Shown: piece after piece, positions 7,240 through 15,638 of the stretch | Position numbering within the stretch: position 1 is the stretch's first letter | Layout: every line of letters begins with the position of its first letter | Origin: Acinetobacter sp. N54.MGS-139 | Lineage (GTDB): Bacteria > Pseudomonadota > Gammaproteobacteria > Burkholderiales > Burkholderiaceae_F | Assembly (NCBI GenBank): GCA_000980495.1 | Contig: LARN01000034.1 | Location: 1 to 15,765 of the forward strand | Direction: 5' to 3' | DNA: 15,765 nt | Position numbers and translations under genes: made by a program | Notes under the pieces: model-generated | Told to the model about the DNA's origin: nothing | The model's input: the letters and a program-made list of their open reading frames with translations, nothing else | Databases searched by the model: none

Positions 7240-7785
7240 ATGCAAGAAAACGAATTAAAGAACGGACAGAACGTCCCACCTCAGGACGAAGCAGCCCAGC
7301 AGGCTCCGGCTGAAGCTCCGGAACTTCCGGATCTGGATCTCTCTGCTGAATTAGCTAAAGCACAGGCCAAGGCCGCAGAAAACTACGACCTTTATGTACG
7401 TGCCGTTGCCGAAGCAGACAACACCCGCCGCCGCGCCTCTGAAGATGTTGCTAAAGCCCGTAAATTCGGCATTGAAAAATTTGCAGAGTCTATGCTGCCG
7501 GTCGTAGACAGCATGGAAAAAGCGCTAGAAGCGTCCGCAAATGAAAAAGGCCCCTTCAAAGAAGGCCTTGAGATTACCTACCGCCAGCTGCTGAGCGCAC
7601 TGGAGCATAACGGGATGAAGTGTGAGAACCCTGTGGGTCTTAAATTTGATCCCAACACAATGCAGGCGATAACAATGGTGAAAGATCCTGCAGTCCAGCC
7701 GGGCTGCGTCGCAACAGTGTTCCAACGCGGTTGGAAGATTGCCGATCGAGTTCTTCGTCCGGCGATGGTGGCAGTCGCGCAGTAA
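7240..7785 (+). CDS. grpE: Nucleotide exchange factor GrpE
   Basis: GrpE is the dimeric co-chaperone that releases ADP from DnaK so that substrate can leave. At 181 residues it has the family's usual size. A disordered, Glu/Pro/Ala-rich N-terminus (1-33) leads into the long dimerising helix with the recognisable run YVRAVAEADNTRRRA (about 52-66). The helical bundle around FAESMLPVVDSMEKAL and the C-terminal beta domain follow, the latter with FDPNTMQAI, the family's GCVATVFQRGWKIADRVLRPA signature and a final MVAVAQ. GAGGA lies 6 bases before the ATG. It is the first gene of the chaperone operon, 81 bases before dnaK, and is expected to be induced by heat through the RpoH promoter upstream. 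Confidence 0.96.
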   Translation: MQENELKNGQNVPPQDEAAQQAPAEAPELPDLDLSAELAKAQAKAAENYDLYVRAVAEADNTRRRASEDVAKARKFGIEKFAESMLPVVDSMEKALEASANEKGPFKEGLEITYRQLLSALEHNGMKCENPVGLKFDPNTMQAITMVKDPAVQPGCVATVFQRGWKIADRVLRPAMVAVAQ

Positions 7786-7830
7786 GACTTGTTTTTTCAG
7801 GAAACGACTCAATATAGAAACTTAACAGCG

Positions 7831-7845
7831 GGCAGCCCTTCTGCC
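7831..7845 (+). repeat. Small hairpin in the grpE-dnaK gap
   Basis: GGCAG (7831-7835) pairs with CTGCC (7841-7845) around CCCTT, and two further pairs form beyond one G-G mismatch. It lies just upstream of the dnaK ribosome site (GAGGA before 7858). It is short and has no U-tract; it may be chance or a processing or stability element between the two cistrons. Confidence 0.25.
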
Positions 7846-7866
7846 GGCAAGTGAGGAAATTTAAAA

Positions 7867-9771
7867 ATGGCAAAAATTATTGGTATTGACCTTGGTACAA
7901 CAAACTCCGCCGTTGCGGTTGTTGAAGGTGACAAGGTCCGTGTGATCGAAAACAGCGAAGGTGCTCGCACCACACCTTCCGTCGTTGCATATCTTGAAAA
8001 AGAAGTGCTTGTCGGCGCTCCTGCTAAACGTCAGGCTGTTACGAATCCTGCCAACACACTTTTCGCGATCAAACGTTTGATCGGCCGTCGCTACGACGAT
8101 AAAGAAGTTCAGAAAGACATCAAACTGATGCCTTACAAGATCATCAAGGCTGCCAACGGCGACGCCTGGGTTCAGGTTCTCGGCGACAAGGATCTGGCTC
8201 CGCAGCAGGTTTCTGCTGAAATTCTTCGTAAGATGAAGAAGACCGCCGAAGACTATCTCGGTGAAGAAGTTAAGGAAGCCGTTATTACGGTTCCGGCTTA
8301 CTTCAATGACTCCCAGCGTCAGGCTACTAAGGACGCCGGTAAGATCGCCGGTTTGGATGTCCGCCGTATCATTAACGAACCGACAGCTGCTGCTTTGGCT
8401 TTCGGTCTTGATAAAGGCGGCAAGGGAGATCGTAAGATCGCTGTCTATGACCTGGGCGGCGGCACATTCGATATCTCCATCATCGACTTAGCCGATGTTG
8501 ACGGTGAAAAACAGTTTGAAGTTCTGTCCACCAACGGCGATACATTCCTTGGCGGCGAAGACTTCGACCAGAGAATCGTTGACTACGTCATCAAAGAATT
8601 CAAGAAGGACACAGGCATTGACCTGAGTCAGGACGTTCTGGCTCTGCAGCGTTTGAAAGACGCCGCTGAAAAGGCCAAGATCGAGTTGTCCAGCCGTCAG
8701 GAAACAGAAATCAACCTGCCTTACATCACTGCTGATGCAACAGGTCCGAAACATCTGAACATCACACTGACACGTTCTAAGCTCGAAAGCCTCTGCGAAG
8801 ATCTGATTGAAAGAACAATCGAACCTTGCCGCAAGGCCCTGAAGGATGCCAACGCTACTGTTGAAGACATCTCCGACGTTATCCTCGTCGGCGGTCAGAC
8901 ACGTATGCCGGCTGTTCAGGAAGCTGTTAAGGAATTCTTCAAGAAGGATCCGCGTAAGGACGTGAACCCGGATGAAGCCGTTGCTATGGGTGCTGCTATT
9001 CAGGGCGCTGTTCTGTCCGGCGACCGCAGCGACGTTCTGCTTCTCGACGTTACACCGCTTACCCTCGGTATTGAAACTCTGGGCGGCGTGATGACTCCGA
9101 TGATCAAGCGCAACACCACGATCCCGACAAAGCACTCTCAGGTGTTCTCTACTGCCGAAGACAATCAGCCTGCTGTAACCATTAAGGTTTACCAGGGCGA
9201 ACGTGAAATGGCAGCAGACAACAAGCTGCTTGGCGAATTCAACCTTGAAGGCATCGCTCCGGCTCCGAGAGGACTGCCGCAGATCGAAGTGACATTCGAT
9301 ATTGACGCCAACGGTATTCTTCATGTTTCCGCTAAGGATAAGGCTACCGGCAAGGAAAACCAGATCACGATTAAGGCTAACTCCGGTTTGAGCGACGCCG
9401 ATGTCGAAAGAATGGTTGCCGATGCTGAAGCCAACAAGGAAGAAGACCGCCGCCGTGCCGAACTGGCTCAGGCTCGCAACACAGCCGAATCCAGCATCCA
9501 TCAGGTTCGCAAGACCCTGAAGGACCTCGGTGAAAAGGTTGACGGCGCTGACCGTGCTGCCTGCGAAACTGCGATCAACGACCTTGAAGAAGCTGTTAAG
9601 GGCGAAGACAAGGATCTGATCACAAAACGTACTGACGCTTTGATGGCTGCTGCTCAGAAGATCGGCGAAAAGCTGAATCAGCAGCAGGCTCAGCCGGGTG
9701 CTCAGCAGGAAGCTCCGAAGTCTCAGAAGAAAGATGACGACGTTGTCGATGCCGACTTCAAAGAAGTCTAA
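7867..9771 (+). CDS. dnaK: Molecular chaperone DnaK (Hsp70)
   Basis: DnaK is the ATP-driven Hsp70 that binds exposed hydrophobic peptides, working with DnaJ and GrpE in the cytoplasm. The 634 residues are full length. The ATPase domain has [11 protein letters not shown] (5-15), [26 protein letters not shown] (195-205, with T200 matching E. coli T199) and [12 protein letters not shown]. The interdomain linker VLLLDV is at 390-395, leading into the substrate-binding domain with [16 protein letters not shown]. The helical lid ends in a Gln-rich stretch and the acidic tail [11 protein letters not shown], as usual in proteobacteria. GAGGA precedes the ATG by about 9 bases. Codon choice differs from glnE: by hand count about 19 of 39 Thr codons are ACA, versus about 3 in glnE, consistent with high expression and translational selection. 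Confidence 0.98.
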   Translation: MAKIIGIDLGTTNSAVAVVEGDKVRVIENSEGARTTPSVVAYLEKEVLVGAPAKRQAVTNPANTLFAIKRLIGRRYDDKEVQKDIKLMPYKIIKAANGDAWVQVLGDKDLAPQQVSAEILRKMKKTAEDYLGEEVKEAVITVPAYFNDSQRQATKDAGKIAGLDVRRIINEPTAAALAFGLDKGGKGDRKIAVYDLGGGTFDISIIDLADVDGEKQFEVLSTNGDTFLGGEDFDQRIVDYVIKEFKKDTGIDLSQDVLALQRLKDAAEKAKIELSSRQETEINLPYITADATGPKHLNITLTRSKLESLCEDLIERTIEPCRKALKDANATVEDISDVILVGGQTRMPAVQEAVKEFFKKDPRKDVNPDEAVAMGAAIQGAVLSGDRSDVLLLDVTPLTLGIETLGGVMTPMIKRNTTIPTKHSQVFSTAEDNQPAVTIKVYQGEREMAADNKLLGEFNLEGIAPAPRGLPQIEVTFDIDANGILHVSAKDKATGKENQITIKANSGLSDADVERMVADAEANKEEDRRRAELAQARNTAESSIHQVRKTLKDLGEKVDGADRAACETAINDLEEAVKGEDKDLITKRTDALMAAAQKIGEKLNQQQAQPGAQQEAPKSQKKDDDVVDADFKEV

Positions 9772-9803
9772 TTCTGAAACTTGTTAGACTGTAACTAACG
9801 TAA

Positions 9804-9835
9804 ATGAGGCCGTTTCCGTAAGGTTGCGGCCTCAT
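9804..9835 (+). repeat. Intercistronic hairpin between dnaK and dnaJ
   Basis: ATGAGGCCG (9804-9812) and CGGCCTCAT (9827-9835) are perfect reverse complements forming a 9-pair GC-rich stem with a 14-base loop. A smaller stem (GTTAG 9784-9788 with CTAAC 9796-9800, approximately) lies just before it. No U-tract follows on either strand, so full termination is not expected. It may be a partial terminator or an mRNA stabiliser that sets a higher dnaK than dnaJ level, as is known in other bacteria; that role is inferred. Confidence 0.55.
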
Positions 9836-9894
9836 GGCGTAGATAAAGAGACAAAATTTAAGGGTTTTTACCCGATAACCGAATTCCGTAAAGA

Positions 9895-11055
9895 ATGGCT
9901 GACGAAGAAGATTTTGATTATTACGAGGTACTGGGAGTCACCCGTACTGCTACTCAGGAAGAGATCAAGAAAGGTTATCGCCGCATGGCGATGAAGTATC
10001 ACCCTGACCGCAACAAAGGGGACAAGCATGCCGAAGAAAAATTCAAACAAGTAGGCGAAGCCTATGAAGTGCTGAAGGACGAGCAAAAGCGTGCGGCATA
10101 TGACCGCTACGGCCGTTCTGCATTCAACGGCGGCGCCGGCGGCGCCGGTGCCGGCGGATTCGGCGGGTTCGGAGGTTTTGATGCATCTCAGTTCGGCGAT
10201 ATGGGCGATATTTTCTCCGAGATTTTCGGCGGAGGACACGCCCGCAGCTCCGGACAGAATAAGCAGATGTTCCGCGGTGAAGATCTGATTTATGACCTCG
10301 ATATCACGCTTGAACAAGCCGCAGAAGGCTACAAGACAAAGATTAAGGTTCCCTCCTGGAGCAAGTGCACAGCTTGCGGCGGATCCGGTGCAGAAAAGGG
10401 CACGAAGGTAGAAACCTGCCCGACCTGTCACGGCAGCGGTTATGTCCGCGCCGGCGCCGGCTTCTTCCAGATTCAGCAGACCTGTCCGCGCTGCCACGGA
10501 ACCGGCAAGTACATTCCTCATCCCTGCCACAAGTGCCACGGCACCGGTATGCAGGAAGAGAAGAAAGAACTCGAGATTACGATTCCCGCCGGTGTGGATG
10601 ACGGCAACCGTATGCGTATTCCCGACCGCGGATCGCCCGGACAAAACGGCGGCCCCGCAGGCGATCTTTACATCCGCATTCGCATCAAGCCCCATGACAT
10701 CTTTGAACGTGACGGGCAGGATCTGCACATGGAGATGCCCATGAGTTTTGTGACGGCGGCGCTCGGAGGTGAACTCGAAGTCCCGACGTTAACGGGCAAA
10801 GCCACATTGCGCATTCCCGAGGGGACTCAGTCCGGAAAGACCTTCCGCTTGAGAGGCCACGGCATCCGTAGTGTTCGCAATGCTGAGAAGGGCGACCTGT
10901 ACGTTCATACCACTGTGGAGATTCCGGTAAATATGACGACTGAACAGAAGGACATCCTGAGACAGTTCGATGCGTCGATCAATCACAGCAAGAAAGATCA
11001 TCACGCGCCGGAAAGAAAAAGTTTCTTCGAAAAGCTCGGCAAGCTCTTCAAGTAA
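9895..11055 (+). CDS. dnaJ: Co-chaperone DnaJ (Hsp40, type I)
   Basis: DnaJ delivers unfolded substrates to DnaK and stimulates its ATPase. All type I domains are present in 386 residues. The J domain (about 5-70) has the catalytic HPD at 36-38. A Gly/Phe-rich linker (about 78-120) includes [10 protein letters not shown]. The zinc-binding region has four CxxCxGxG modules starting at C158, C175, C197 and C211. C-terminal beta-sandwich domains contain [13 protein letters not shown] and a dimerisation tail. ATG 9895 follows a poor ribosome site (TAAAG immediately before it); the J domain begins only a few residues in, so no other start is plausible. The gene is 123 bases after dnaK, past a hairpin, and shares the heat-shock promoter. 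A Rho-independent terminator follows. Confidence 0.97.
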   Translation: MADEEDFDYYEVLGVTRTATQEEIKKGYRRMAMKYHPDRNKGDKHAEEKFKQVGEAYEVLKDEQKRAAYDRYGRSAFNGGAGGAGAGGFGGFGGFDASQFGDMGDIFSEIFGGGHARSSGQNKQMFRGEDLIYDLDITLEQAAEGYKTKIKVPSWSKCTACGGSGAEKGTKVETCPTCHGSGYVRAGAGFFQIQQTCPRCHGTGKYIPHPCHKCHGTGMQEEKKELEITIPAGVDDGNRMRIPDRGSPGQNGGPAGDLYIRIRIKPHDIFERDGQDLHMEMPMSFVTAALGGELEVPTLTGKATLRIPEGTQSGKTFRLRGHGIRSVRNAEKGDLYVHTTVEIPVNMTTEQKDILRQFDASINHSKKDHHAPERKSFFEKLGKLFK

Positions 11056-11077
11056 TTCGCCTCTGAATTAATAATTC

Positions 11078-11117
11078 AATCCCGATTTTGACTTACCCGT
11101 TGAAGTCGGGATTTTTT
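11078..11117 (+). terminator. Rho-independent terminator after dnaJ
   Basis: AATCCCGA (11078-11085) pairs with TCGGGATT (11106-11113), and a T-run covers 11112-11117. An alternative inner pairing GACTT with AAGTC is possible. It lies 22 bases after the dnaJ stop and closes the chaperone operon. The small palindrome GAATT-AAT-AATTC precedes it at 11065-11077. Confidence 0.8.
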
Positions 11118-11370
11118 CATCATCAAAAAATTTTTGTGAAAAAGATTTGCAGACTAAATTCGATTCAGAACACCGAAATCATGGGTGAAATCAGGCGTTA
11201 GGTGTCTAAAACCTCCGTTGATCGATTTCCGTCCCAAGAGAGATATTAGGGCAACTATTCCTCTTTTGTAGACTATAGGACAAATACTGTGGAGCATGAG
11301 TTTACTTATGAGAAGGCCTTCGTTTGAGGTATTCTCACATTTGTCGACGAAAAAAAATACATAACACATC
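11118..11370 (+). promoter_or_regulatory. Upstream region of the efflux operon
   Basis: This is most of the 315-base gap between dnaJ and the membrane-fusion gene. It must hold the efflux promoter, but none is strong. The best pair I see is TTGATC (11218-11223) with GATATT (11242-11247), spaced 18 bases. Possible operator-like elements are the imperfect palindrome AGGTGTCTAAAACCT (11200-11214) and GAAATCA repeated directly at 11175-11181 and 11187-11193, with an inverted GAAATC near 11222-11228. A hairpin TGAGAA (11309-11314) with TTCTCA (11332-11337) lies inside a short possible leader ORF. No regulator gene is adjacent. Confidence 0.35.
11296..11364 (+). CDS. Possible 22-codon leader ORF before the efflux operon
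   Basis: An ATG at 11296 opens 22 codons ending in TAA (11362-11364), six bases before the membrane-fusion ATG and in the same frame. The product would begin MSLLMRR and end in STKKNT. GGAG lies only one base before the first ATG, too close for a good ribosome site; the internal ATG at 11308 has GAG 7 bases upstream. The downstream gene has no Shine-Dalgarno sequence, so translational coupling or reinitiation from this ORF is conceivable. It may equally be chance; conservation is unknown. Confidence 0.2.
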   Translation: MSLLMRRPSFEVFSHLSTKKNT

Positions 11371-12486
11371 ATGCTGAATCGAACAATCCTCAGCCTTATA
11401 TGCATCTTAGGCCTCATATCCTGTTTAACCGCATGTAATGACAAAGAAGCAGTCAAGCAGAAAGTTCAAGCCATCCAAGTAACAACGCTTAAAGCCGAAC
11501 CTACCACTCAGCCGTATGTGGCCGAAGTGTTCGGGCAGACGGAAGGTTCTAAAGCCGTGATTGTTTATCCTCAAGTGACTGGTCCCGTGCTGCAGCGGCA
11601 CTATGCTGAAGGACAGAGCGTCAAACAAGGCGATGTGCTCTTTACGATTGATCCGGCACCTTTCGATGCCGCTAATCAGAGCGCAGAAGCGTCGGTTATT
11701 CAAGCGCAGGTGGAACTGAAACAGGCGGAGAGAGAAGCCAAGCGATTTGCAGCTTTGCGCAAAGTTAATGCTGTAAGCGAAAAAGAATATTCAGACCGCA
11801 TCAGCGCCTTGGAGTCCTGTAAGGCAAATCTAGCGGCAGCAAAGGCTAAAGCGCTGCAAACCAAAATTCAACTTGATTACACGTCGGTTAAAGCGCCTGT
11901 GAGCGGAATTGCCGGCAGGTCTTTAATCAATCCCGGAACACTGGTAACCGCCAACAATTCGGCCTTAACTGATATTACACAGGATGATCAACTTAAGGCT
12001 CGCTTTTCTTTAAGCGATAATGATCTGCACGGATTCACGATCACCGAAGACTCTCCAGTGAGTGTGGTGCATGAGAAAACAGGCGTGGAAGTTCCTGCGC
12101 GCATTAATTTTGCCGCTACTCAAATCGATCCTCAGACGGGTACCCGTTCGCTAAGCGCGGAGATTGAACGTTCTGCTGAGCTGCTTCCGGGACAATACGT
12201 GACGATCCGTTTGACGCTCGGCACACAGAAGGGCGTTTATCTGATTCCTCAATCGGCGGTGCGCCAGCTGCCCGACGGAACTTACAGCGTCTATTTATAC
12301 AAAGACGGTGTCGCGAGGGCTCAGTCTGTGACGGTGGGTCGCTGGTCAGGCAAAGATTGGATTATCACCTCCGGCCTCAAATCCGGAGATCTTGTGATCA
12401 TTGATCAGATCCAGAAACTCAGAGACAAGGCCAAGGTGGCCTTAAACCAAGACAAGAAAACCGCTTCAAAGCCGACTGAAAAATAA
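11371..12486 (+). CDS. RND efflux periplasmic adaptor (AcrA/MexA-type membrane-fusion lipoprotein)
   Basis: The 371-residue adaptor links an inner-membrane RND pump to an outer-membrane channel across the periplasm. A lipoprotein signal peptide is clear: a hydrophobic run at 5-20 and the lipobox LTAC with the acylated cysteine at C22. The lipoyl domain halves flank a helical hairpin: VIVYPQVTGPVLQRHYAEGQSV, then the Ala/Gln-rich coiled coil (about 105-165), then YTSVKAPVSGIAGR. The beta-barrel (PARINFAATQIDPQTGT) and membrane-proximal domains follow, with a Lys-rich tail. ATG 11371 is forced by an in-frame TAA at 11362-11364 and by the signal peptide, although no Shine-Dalgarno sequence is present. 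It is 20 bases before the pump gene and clearly in its operon. Substrates cannot be told from sequence. Confidence 0.94.
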   Translation: MLNRTILSLICILGLISCLTACNDKEAVKQKVQAIQVTTLKAEPTTQPYVAEVFGQTEGSKAVIVYPQVTGPVLQRHYAEGQSVKQGDVLFTIDPAPFDAANQSAEASVIQAQVELKQAEREAKRFAALRKVNAVSEKEYSDRISALESCKANLAAAKAKALQTKIQLDYTSVKAPVSGIAGRSLINPGTLVTANNSALTDITQDDQLKARFSLSDNDLHGFTITEDSPVSVVHEKTGVEVPARINFAATQIDPQTGTRSLSAEIERSAELLPGQYVTIRLTLGTQKGVYLIPQSAVRQLPDGTYSVYLYKDGVARAQSVTVGRWSGKDWIITSGLKSGDLVIIDQIQKLRDKAKVALNQDKKTASKPTEK

Positions 12487-12506
12487 CTTGCGATAGGTGA
12501 ACCGAA

Positions 12507-15500
12507 ATGCTTTCTCAATTCTGTATTCGGCGGCCGATTTTCGCATCTGTCATGTCGATTTTGATCGTGATTGCGGGTCTGCTCGCAGGACGTGTCCTGC
12601 CGATGGGCCAATATCCTGACATCACGCCGCCGGTTGTTTTTATTTCAACTTCTTATGAAGGGGCTGACGCACAGACATTGGCTAAGACAGTTGCTGCGCC
12701 AATCGAGGATCAGCTCTCCGGTGTTGAAGGCCTGCTTTATTACGAAACTTCCATCCGTTCGAACGGAAATGTTCGTATTACCTGCACGTTCGAAGTCGGT
12801 ACAAATCCGAACGACGCGATGCTGGAGATCAATAACCGCGTGCGATCTGCAGAAAGACGGTTGCCGGAAAGCGTTCGACAGAACGGCGTGAACGTCCGTA
12901 AGCGCAGCGAAGAAACGCTGATGATCGTGCCGTTTTATTCTCCGAATGGCACTCTAAAACCGATTCAGCTCGCTGACTACGTGAATCTGAACGTAGTGGA
13001 TGCAATCAAACGCGTCCCCGGCGTCGGTGACGCAGACGTTTTCGGTAACGCACAAAGCGCGATGCGTATTTGGCTGAATCCGAAGAAAATGGCTCAGCTC
13101 GGCATTACGGCTATCGATGTGCGCAAAGCGATCGAAGAGCAGAACAATCAGTACGCTGCCGGTAAAGTCGGTACGTCTCCGACGACTGATGATCAGCAGC
13201 TGGTTTATACGATTCGCACAAAAGGTCAGTTGCTGACACCGGAAGAGTTCGGCAATATCACCGTCCGTTCGCGCGGTGCTGACGGTATTGTTCGCATTCA
13301 CGACATTGCCCGGGTCGAAGTCGGAAACCGCAGTTATGAGGCATACAACCAATTAAACGATGTTCCGAGCGTTACGTTTGCTGTTTACCTGCAGACAGGC
13401 GCTAACGCCATGCAGACGGCTGTGGATGTCAAAAAGCGGCTTCAGGAGCTCTCCAAGAACTTCCCGGATGATATCGCTTATGTGATCACGGACGATAACT
13501 CAAGATTCGTCGAGGCTGCCCTTAATGAGGTGGTTCAAACCTTACTGGAAGCCGGTCTTCTCGTGCTTTTGGTTGTGTATCTTTTCCTGCAAAATTGGCG
13601 CGCGACCCTTATCCCGATGCTTGCTGTGCCGGTTTCCTTGATCGGTACCCTTGCAGGTCTATGGGCTCTGAATTTCTCTCTTAATACGTTGACGTTATTT
13701 GCGATGACGCTGGCCATCGGTATTGTGGTGGACGATGCGATCGTCGTGCTTGAAAACGTCGAACGTATTATGGAGACGGAAAAGCTCAACGCTTTCCAGG
13801 CTTCTCAGAAGGCCATGAAAGAAGTAGCCGGAGCTCTGGTGGCTATTGTGCTGGTGCTGAGTACGGTTTTCACACCGGTCGCGTTCTTAGGTGGTATCGC
13901 CGGTGAGCTGTATCGTCAGTTTGCGGTGACCATCGGTGTTTCTGTTGTGCTCTCCGGCTTCGTGGCGTTAACGCTGACGCCGGCTCTGTGTGCTATTTTG
14001 CTCAGAAACAAGAGCAAGCCTTTCAAAATCTTCCGGCTCTTTAACGACGGCTTTGAGCGCTTCAAGCTGAACTACATCAAGGGTGTGTCCTTTAATCTTC
14101 GCCATCGCTGGTTTACGGCCGCGATTCTTGTCGCTGTTACCGTCGGATGCTGGGAGTTCCTGCAGATCGTTCCGACTTCTTTCGTTCCTCGCGAAGACCA
14201 AGGCATTTTGCGCGTGGCGATTCAGCTGCCGGAAGGCGCGACTCTGAACCGTACCGGTGTGGTGGTCACAGACTTGAGTCGAGAAATCCGCAAGATCCCC
14301 GAAGTTGAGAACGTTACTGCATTGGTGGCAAACGATACGATCGCAAACGATACGAAATCCAATGCCGCTTCCCTGATTGTTCAGTTAAAACCCTGGGATC
14401 AGAGAACGCGCAGTGCAGAAACGATTCGCCGGCAGCTTCAAACGCTGGTGAACGCACGCACGGATGCCGTGGGTCAGGCTGTGAATCCGGCGCCGATCCG
14501 CGGCCTGGGTCGTGCCGGCGGTTTGGACTTCTATATTCAATCCCGAGAATCGGACAATCCGCTTGAACTGCAGCAAGTGGCCGAAGATTTCCGACAGCGT
14601 TTGGTTGCAAAACCTGAAATCAGTTCGGCCCGCTCGATGATTCAGGCGGATGCACCTCAGCTCTACCTTACGGTTGATGAGGCTAAGGCTCTGGCAATGG
14701 ACGTGGCTATTTCGGACGTTTATGACACGCTCGGATATTTCATGGGCGGCAAGTACGTCAACGACTTTACGCGTATTGGAAAAATCTTCCGCGTCATTAT
14801 TCAAGCCGATGCTCCGTACCGCATGACACCGGACTCCTTAGGTGAGCTTTATGTCCGTTCTGATACCGGGAAGATGGTTCCTCTTTCGACGTTGGCCCAT
14901 GTGGAACGCACTTCAGGCCCGGAATCGTTGAAACGAGAAAACGGTTTCTTGGCTGCGTCTATGAACGTTAATGCCGCGCAGGGCTATTCCACAGGAGACG
15001 TCATTCGAACCGTGGACACCGAAAGCCAATATTTGCCGAGCGGCTATTATGTGGATTGGACGGGTCAGGCTTTCCACGAAAAACGTATCGGAAGTTCTTC
15101 TGCCGCTGCGTTTGCTTTCGGCTTGATCATCGTGTTCCTGATTCTGGCCGCGCAGTTCGAACGCTGGTCGCTGCCGATTGCCGTCGTAATGGCAGTGCCT
15201 TACTCAGTCTTAGGAGCACTTGTAGCGACGTATTTCCGCGGCTTCTCGAACGATATTTACTTCCAGATCGGGTTGCTTGTGCTGATTGGTTTGACAGCTA
15301 AGAACGCCATTTTGATTGTGGAGTTTGCAGCTCAGAAGATGGAGGAGGGCCTCGAAGCCAGACAAGCTGCGCTCGAAGCTGCGAAACTTCGTCTGCGTCC
15401 GATCGTGATGACCTCTATGGCTTTCATCTTGGGTGTCATTCCTCTGGCCACAGCAACCGGCGCCGGTGCAGCTGCTCGTCAGTCCATGGGTACCGGTGTC

Positions 15501-15596
15501 TTAGGCGGCATGCTGGCAGCCACGTTTATCACGACGTTCTTTATTCCTGTCTTCTTTACGTGGTTTGTGTCTAAGAAGATAAAGACTCGTCGGTGA
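12507..15596 (+). CDS. RND efflux pump, HAE1 family (AcrB/MexB-like permease)
   Basis: A proton-driven inner-membrane trimer that exports hydrophobic or amphiphilic compounds together with the adaptor and a TolC-type channel. At 1,029 residues it is full length (AcrB 1,049). It begins FCIRRPIFASVM and LPMGQYPDITPP as in AcrB. Two sets of membrane helices flank two large periplasmic porter/docking regions. The proton-relay acids D409/D410 lie in the TM4 motif GIVVDDAIVVLENVER, and the partner lysine K932 lies in the TM10 motif LIGLTAKNAILIVEFA. The C-terminal motif RLRPIVMTSMAFILGVIPLA is intact. AGGTGA lies 6 bases before the ATG. No outer-membrane factor gene follows; a terminator comes directly after, so the channel is encoded elsewhere. 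Drug, bile-salt or solvent export is plausible but unassigned. Confidence 0.97.
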   Translation: MLSQFCIRRPIFASVMSILIVIAGLLAGRVLPMGQYPDITPPVVFISTSYEGADAQTLAKTVAAPIEDQLSGVEGLLYYETSIRSNGNVRITCTFEVGTNPNDAMLEINNRVRSAERRLPESVRQNGVNVRKRSEETLMIVPFYSPNGTLKPIQLADYVNLNVVDAIKRVPGVGDADVFGNAQSAMRIWLNPKKMAQLGITAIDVRKAIEEQNNQYAAGKVGTSPTTDDQQLVYTIRTKGQLLTPEEFGNITVRSRGADGIVRIHDIARVEVGNRSYEAYNQLNDVPSVTFAVYLQTGANAMQTAVDVKKRLQELSKNFPDDIAYVITDDNSRFVEAALNEVVQTLLEAGLLVLLVVYLFLQNWRATLIPMLAVPVSLIGTLAGLWALNFSLNTLTLFAMTLAIGIVVDDAIVVLENVERIMETEKLNAFQASQKAMKEVAGALVAIVLVLSTVFTPVAFLGGIAGELYRQFAVTIGVSVVLSGFVALTLTPALCAILLRNKSKPFKIFRLFNDGFERFKLNYIKGVSFNLRHRWFTAAILVAVTVGCWEFLQIVPTSFVPREDQGILRVAIQLPEGATLNRTGVVVTDLSREIRKIPEVENVTALVANDTIANDTKSNAASLIVQLKPWDQRTRSAETIRRQLQTLVNARTDAVGQAVNPAPIRGLGRAGGLDFYIQSRESDNPLELQQVAEDFRQRLVAKPEISSARSMIQADAPQLYLTVDEAKALAMDVAISDVYDTLGYFMGGKYVNDFTRIGKIFRVIIQADAPYRMTPDSLGELYVRSDTGKMVPLSTLAHVERTSGPESLKRENGFLAASMNVNAAQGYSTGDVIRTVDTESQYLPSGYYVDWTGQAFHEKRIGSSSAAAFAFGLIIVFLILAAQFERWSLPIAVVMAVPYSVLGALVATYFRGFSNDIYFQIGLLVLIGLTAKNAILIVEFAAQKMEEGLEARQAALEAAKLRLRPIVMTSMAFILGVIPLATATGAGAAARQSMGTGVLGGMLAATFITTFFIPVFFTWFVSKKIKTRR

Positions 15597-15608
15597 GTTA
15601 GGTGATTC

Positions 15609-15638
15609 GGTCGTCCAGTTCGATGCGGACGACCTTTT
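15609..15638 (+). terminator. Rho-independent terminator after the RND pump gene
   Basis: GGTCGTCC (15609-15616) and GGACGACC (15627-15634) form a perfect 8-pair stem with a 10-base loop, followed by TTTT (15635-15638). It starts 12 bases after the pump stop codon and marks the end of the two-gene efflux operon. Confidence 0.85.

Noticed and set aside
8488..9501. 337-codon minus-strand ORF inside dnaK
   Set aside because: It is an antisense shadow created by dnaK codon bias; long antisense ORFs opposite Hsp70 genes are a known artefact. No ribosome site or recognisable domain is seen.
9868..10728. 286-codon minus-strand ORF inside dnaJ
   Set aside because: Antisense to the Gly- and Cys-rich coding region of dnaJ; the product is low-complexity (Ala/Gly/Val) with no family resemblance.
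11154..11456. 100-codon minus-strand ORF in the spacer upstream of the efflux operon
   Set aside because: It overlaps the signal-peptide region of the membrane-fusion gene, has no ribosome site or recognisable domain, and does not look like a TetR or other regulator.
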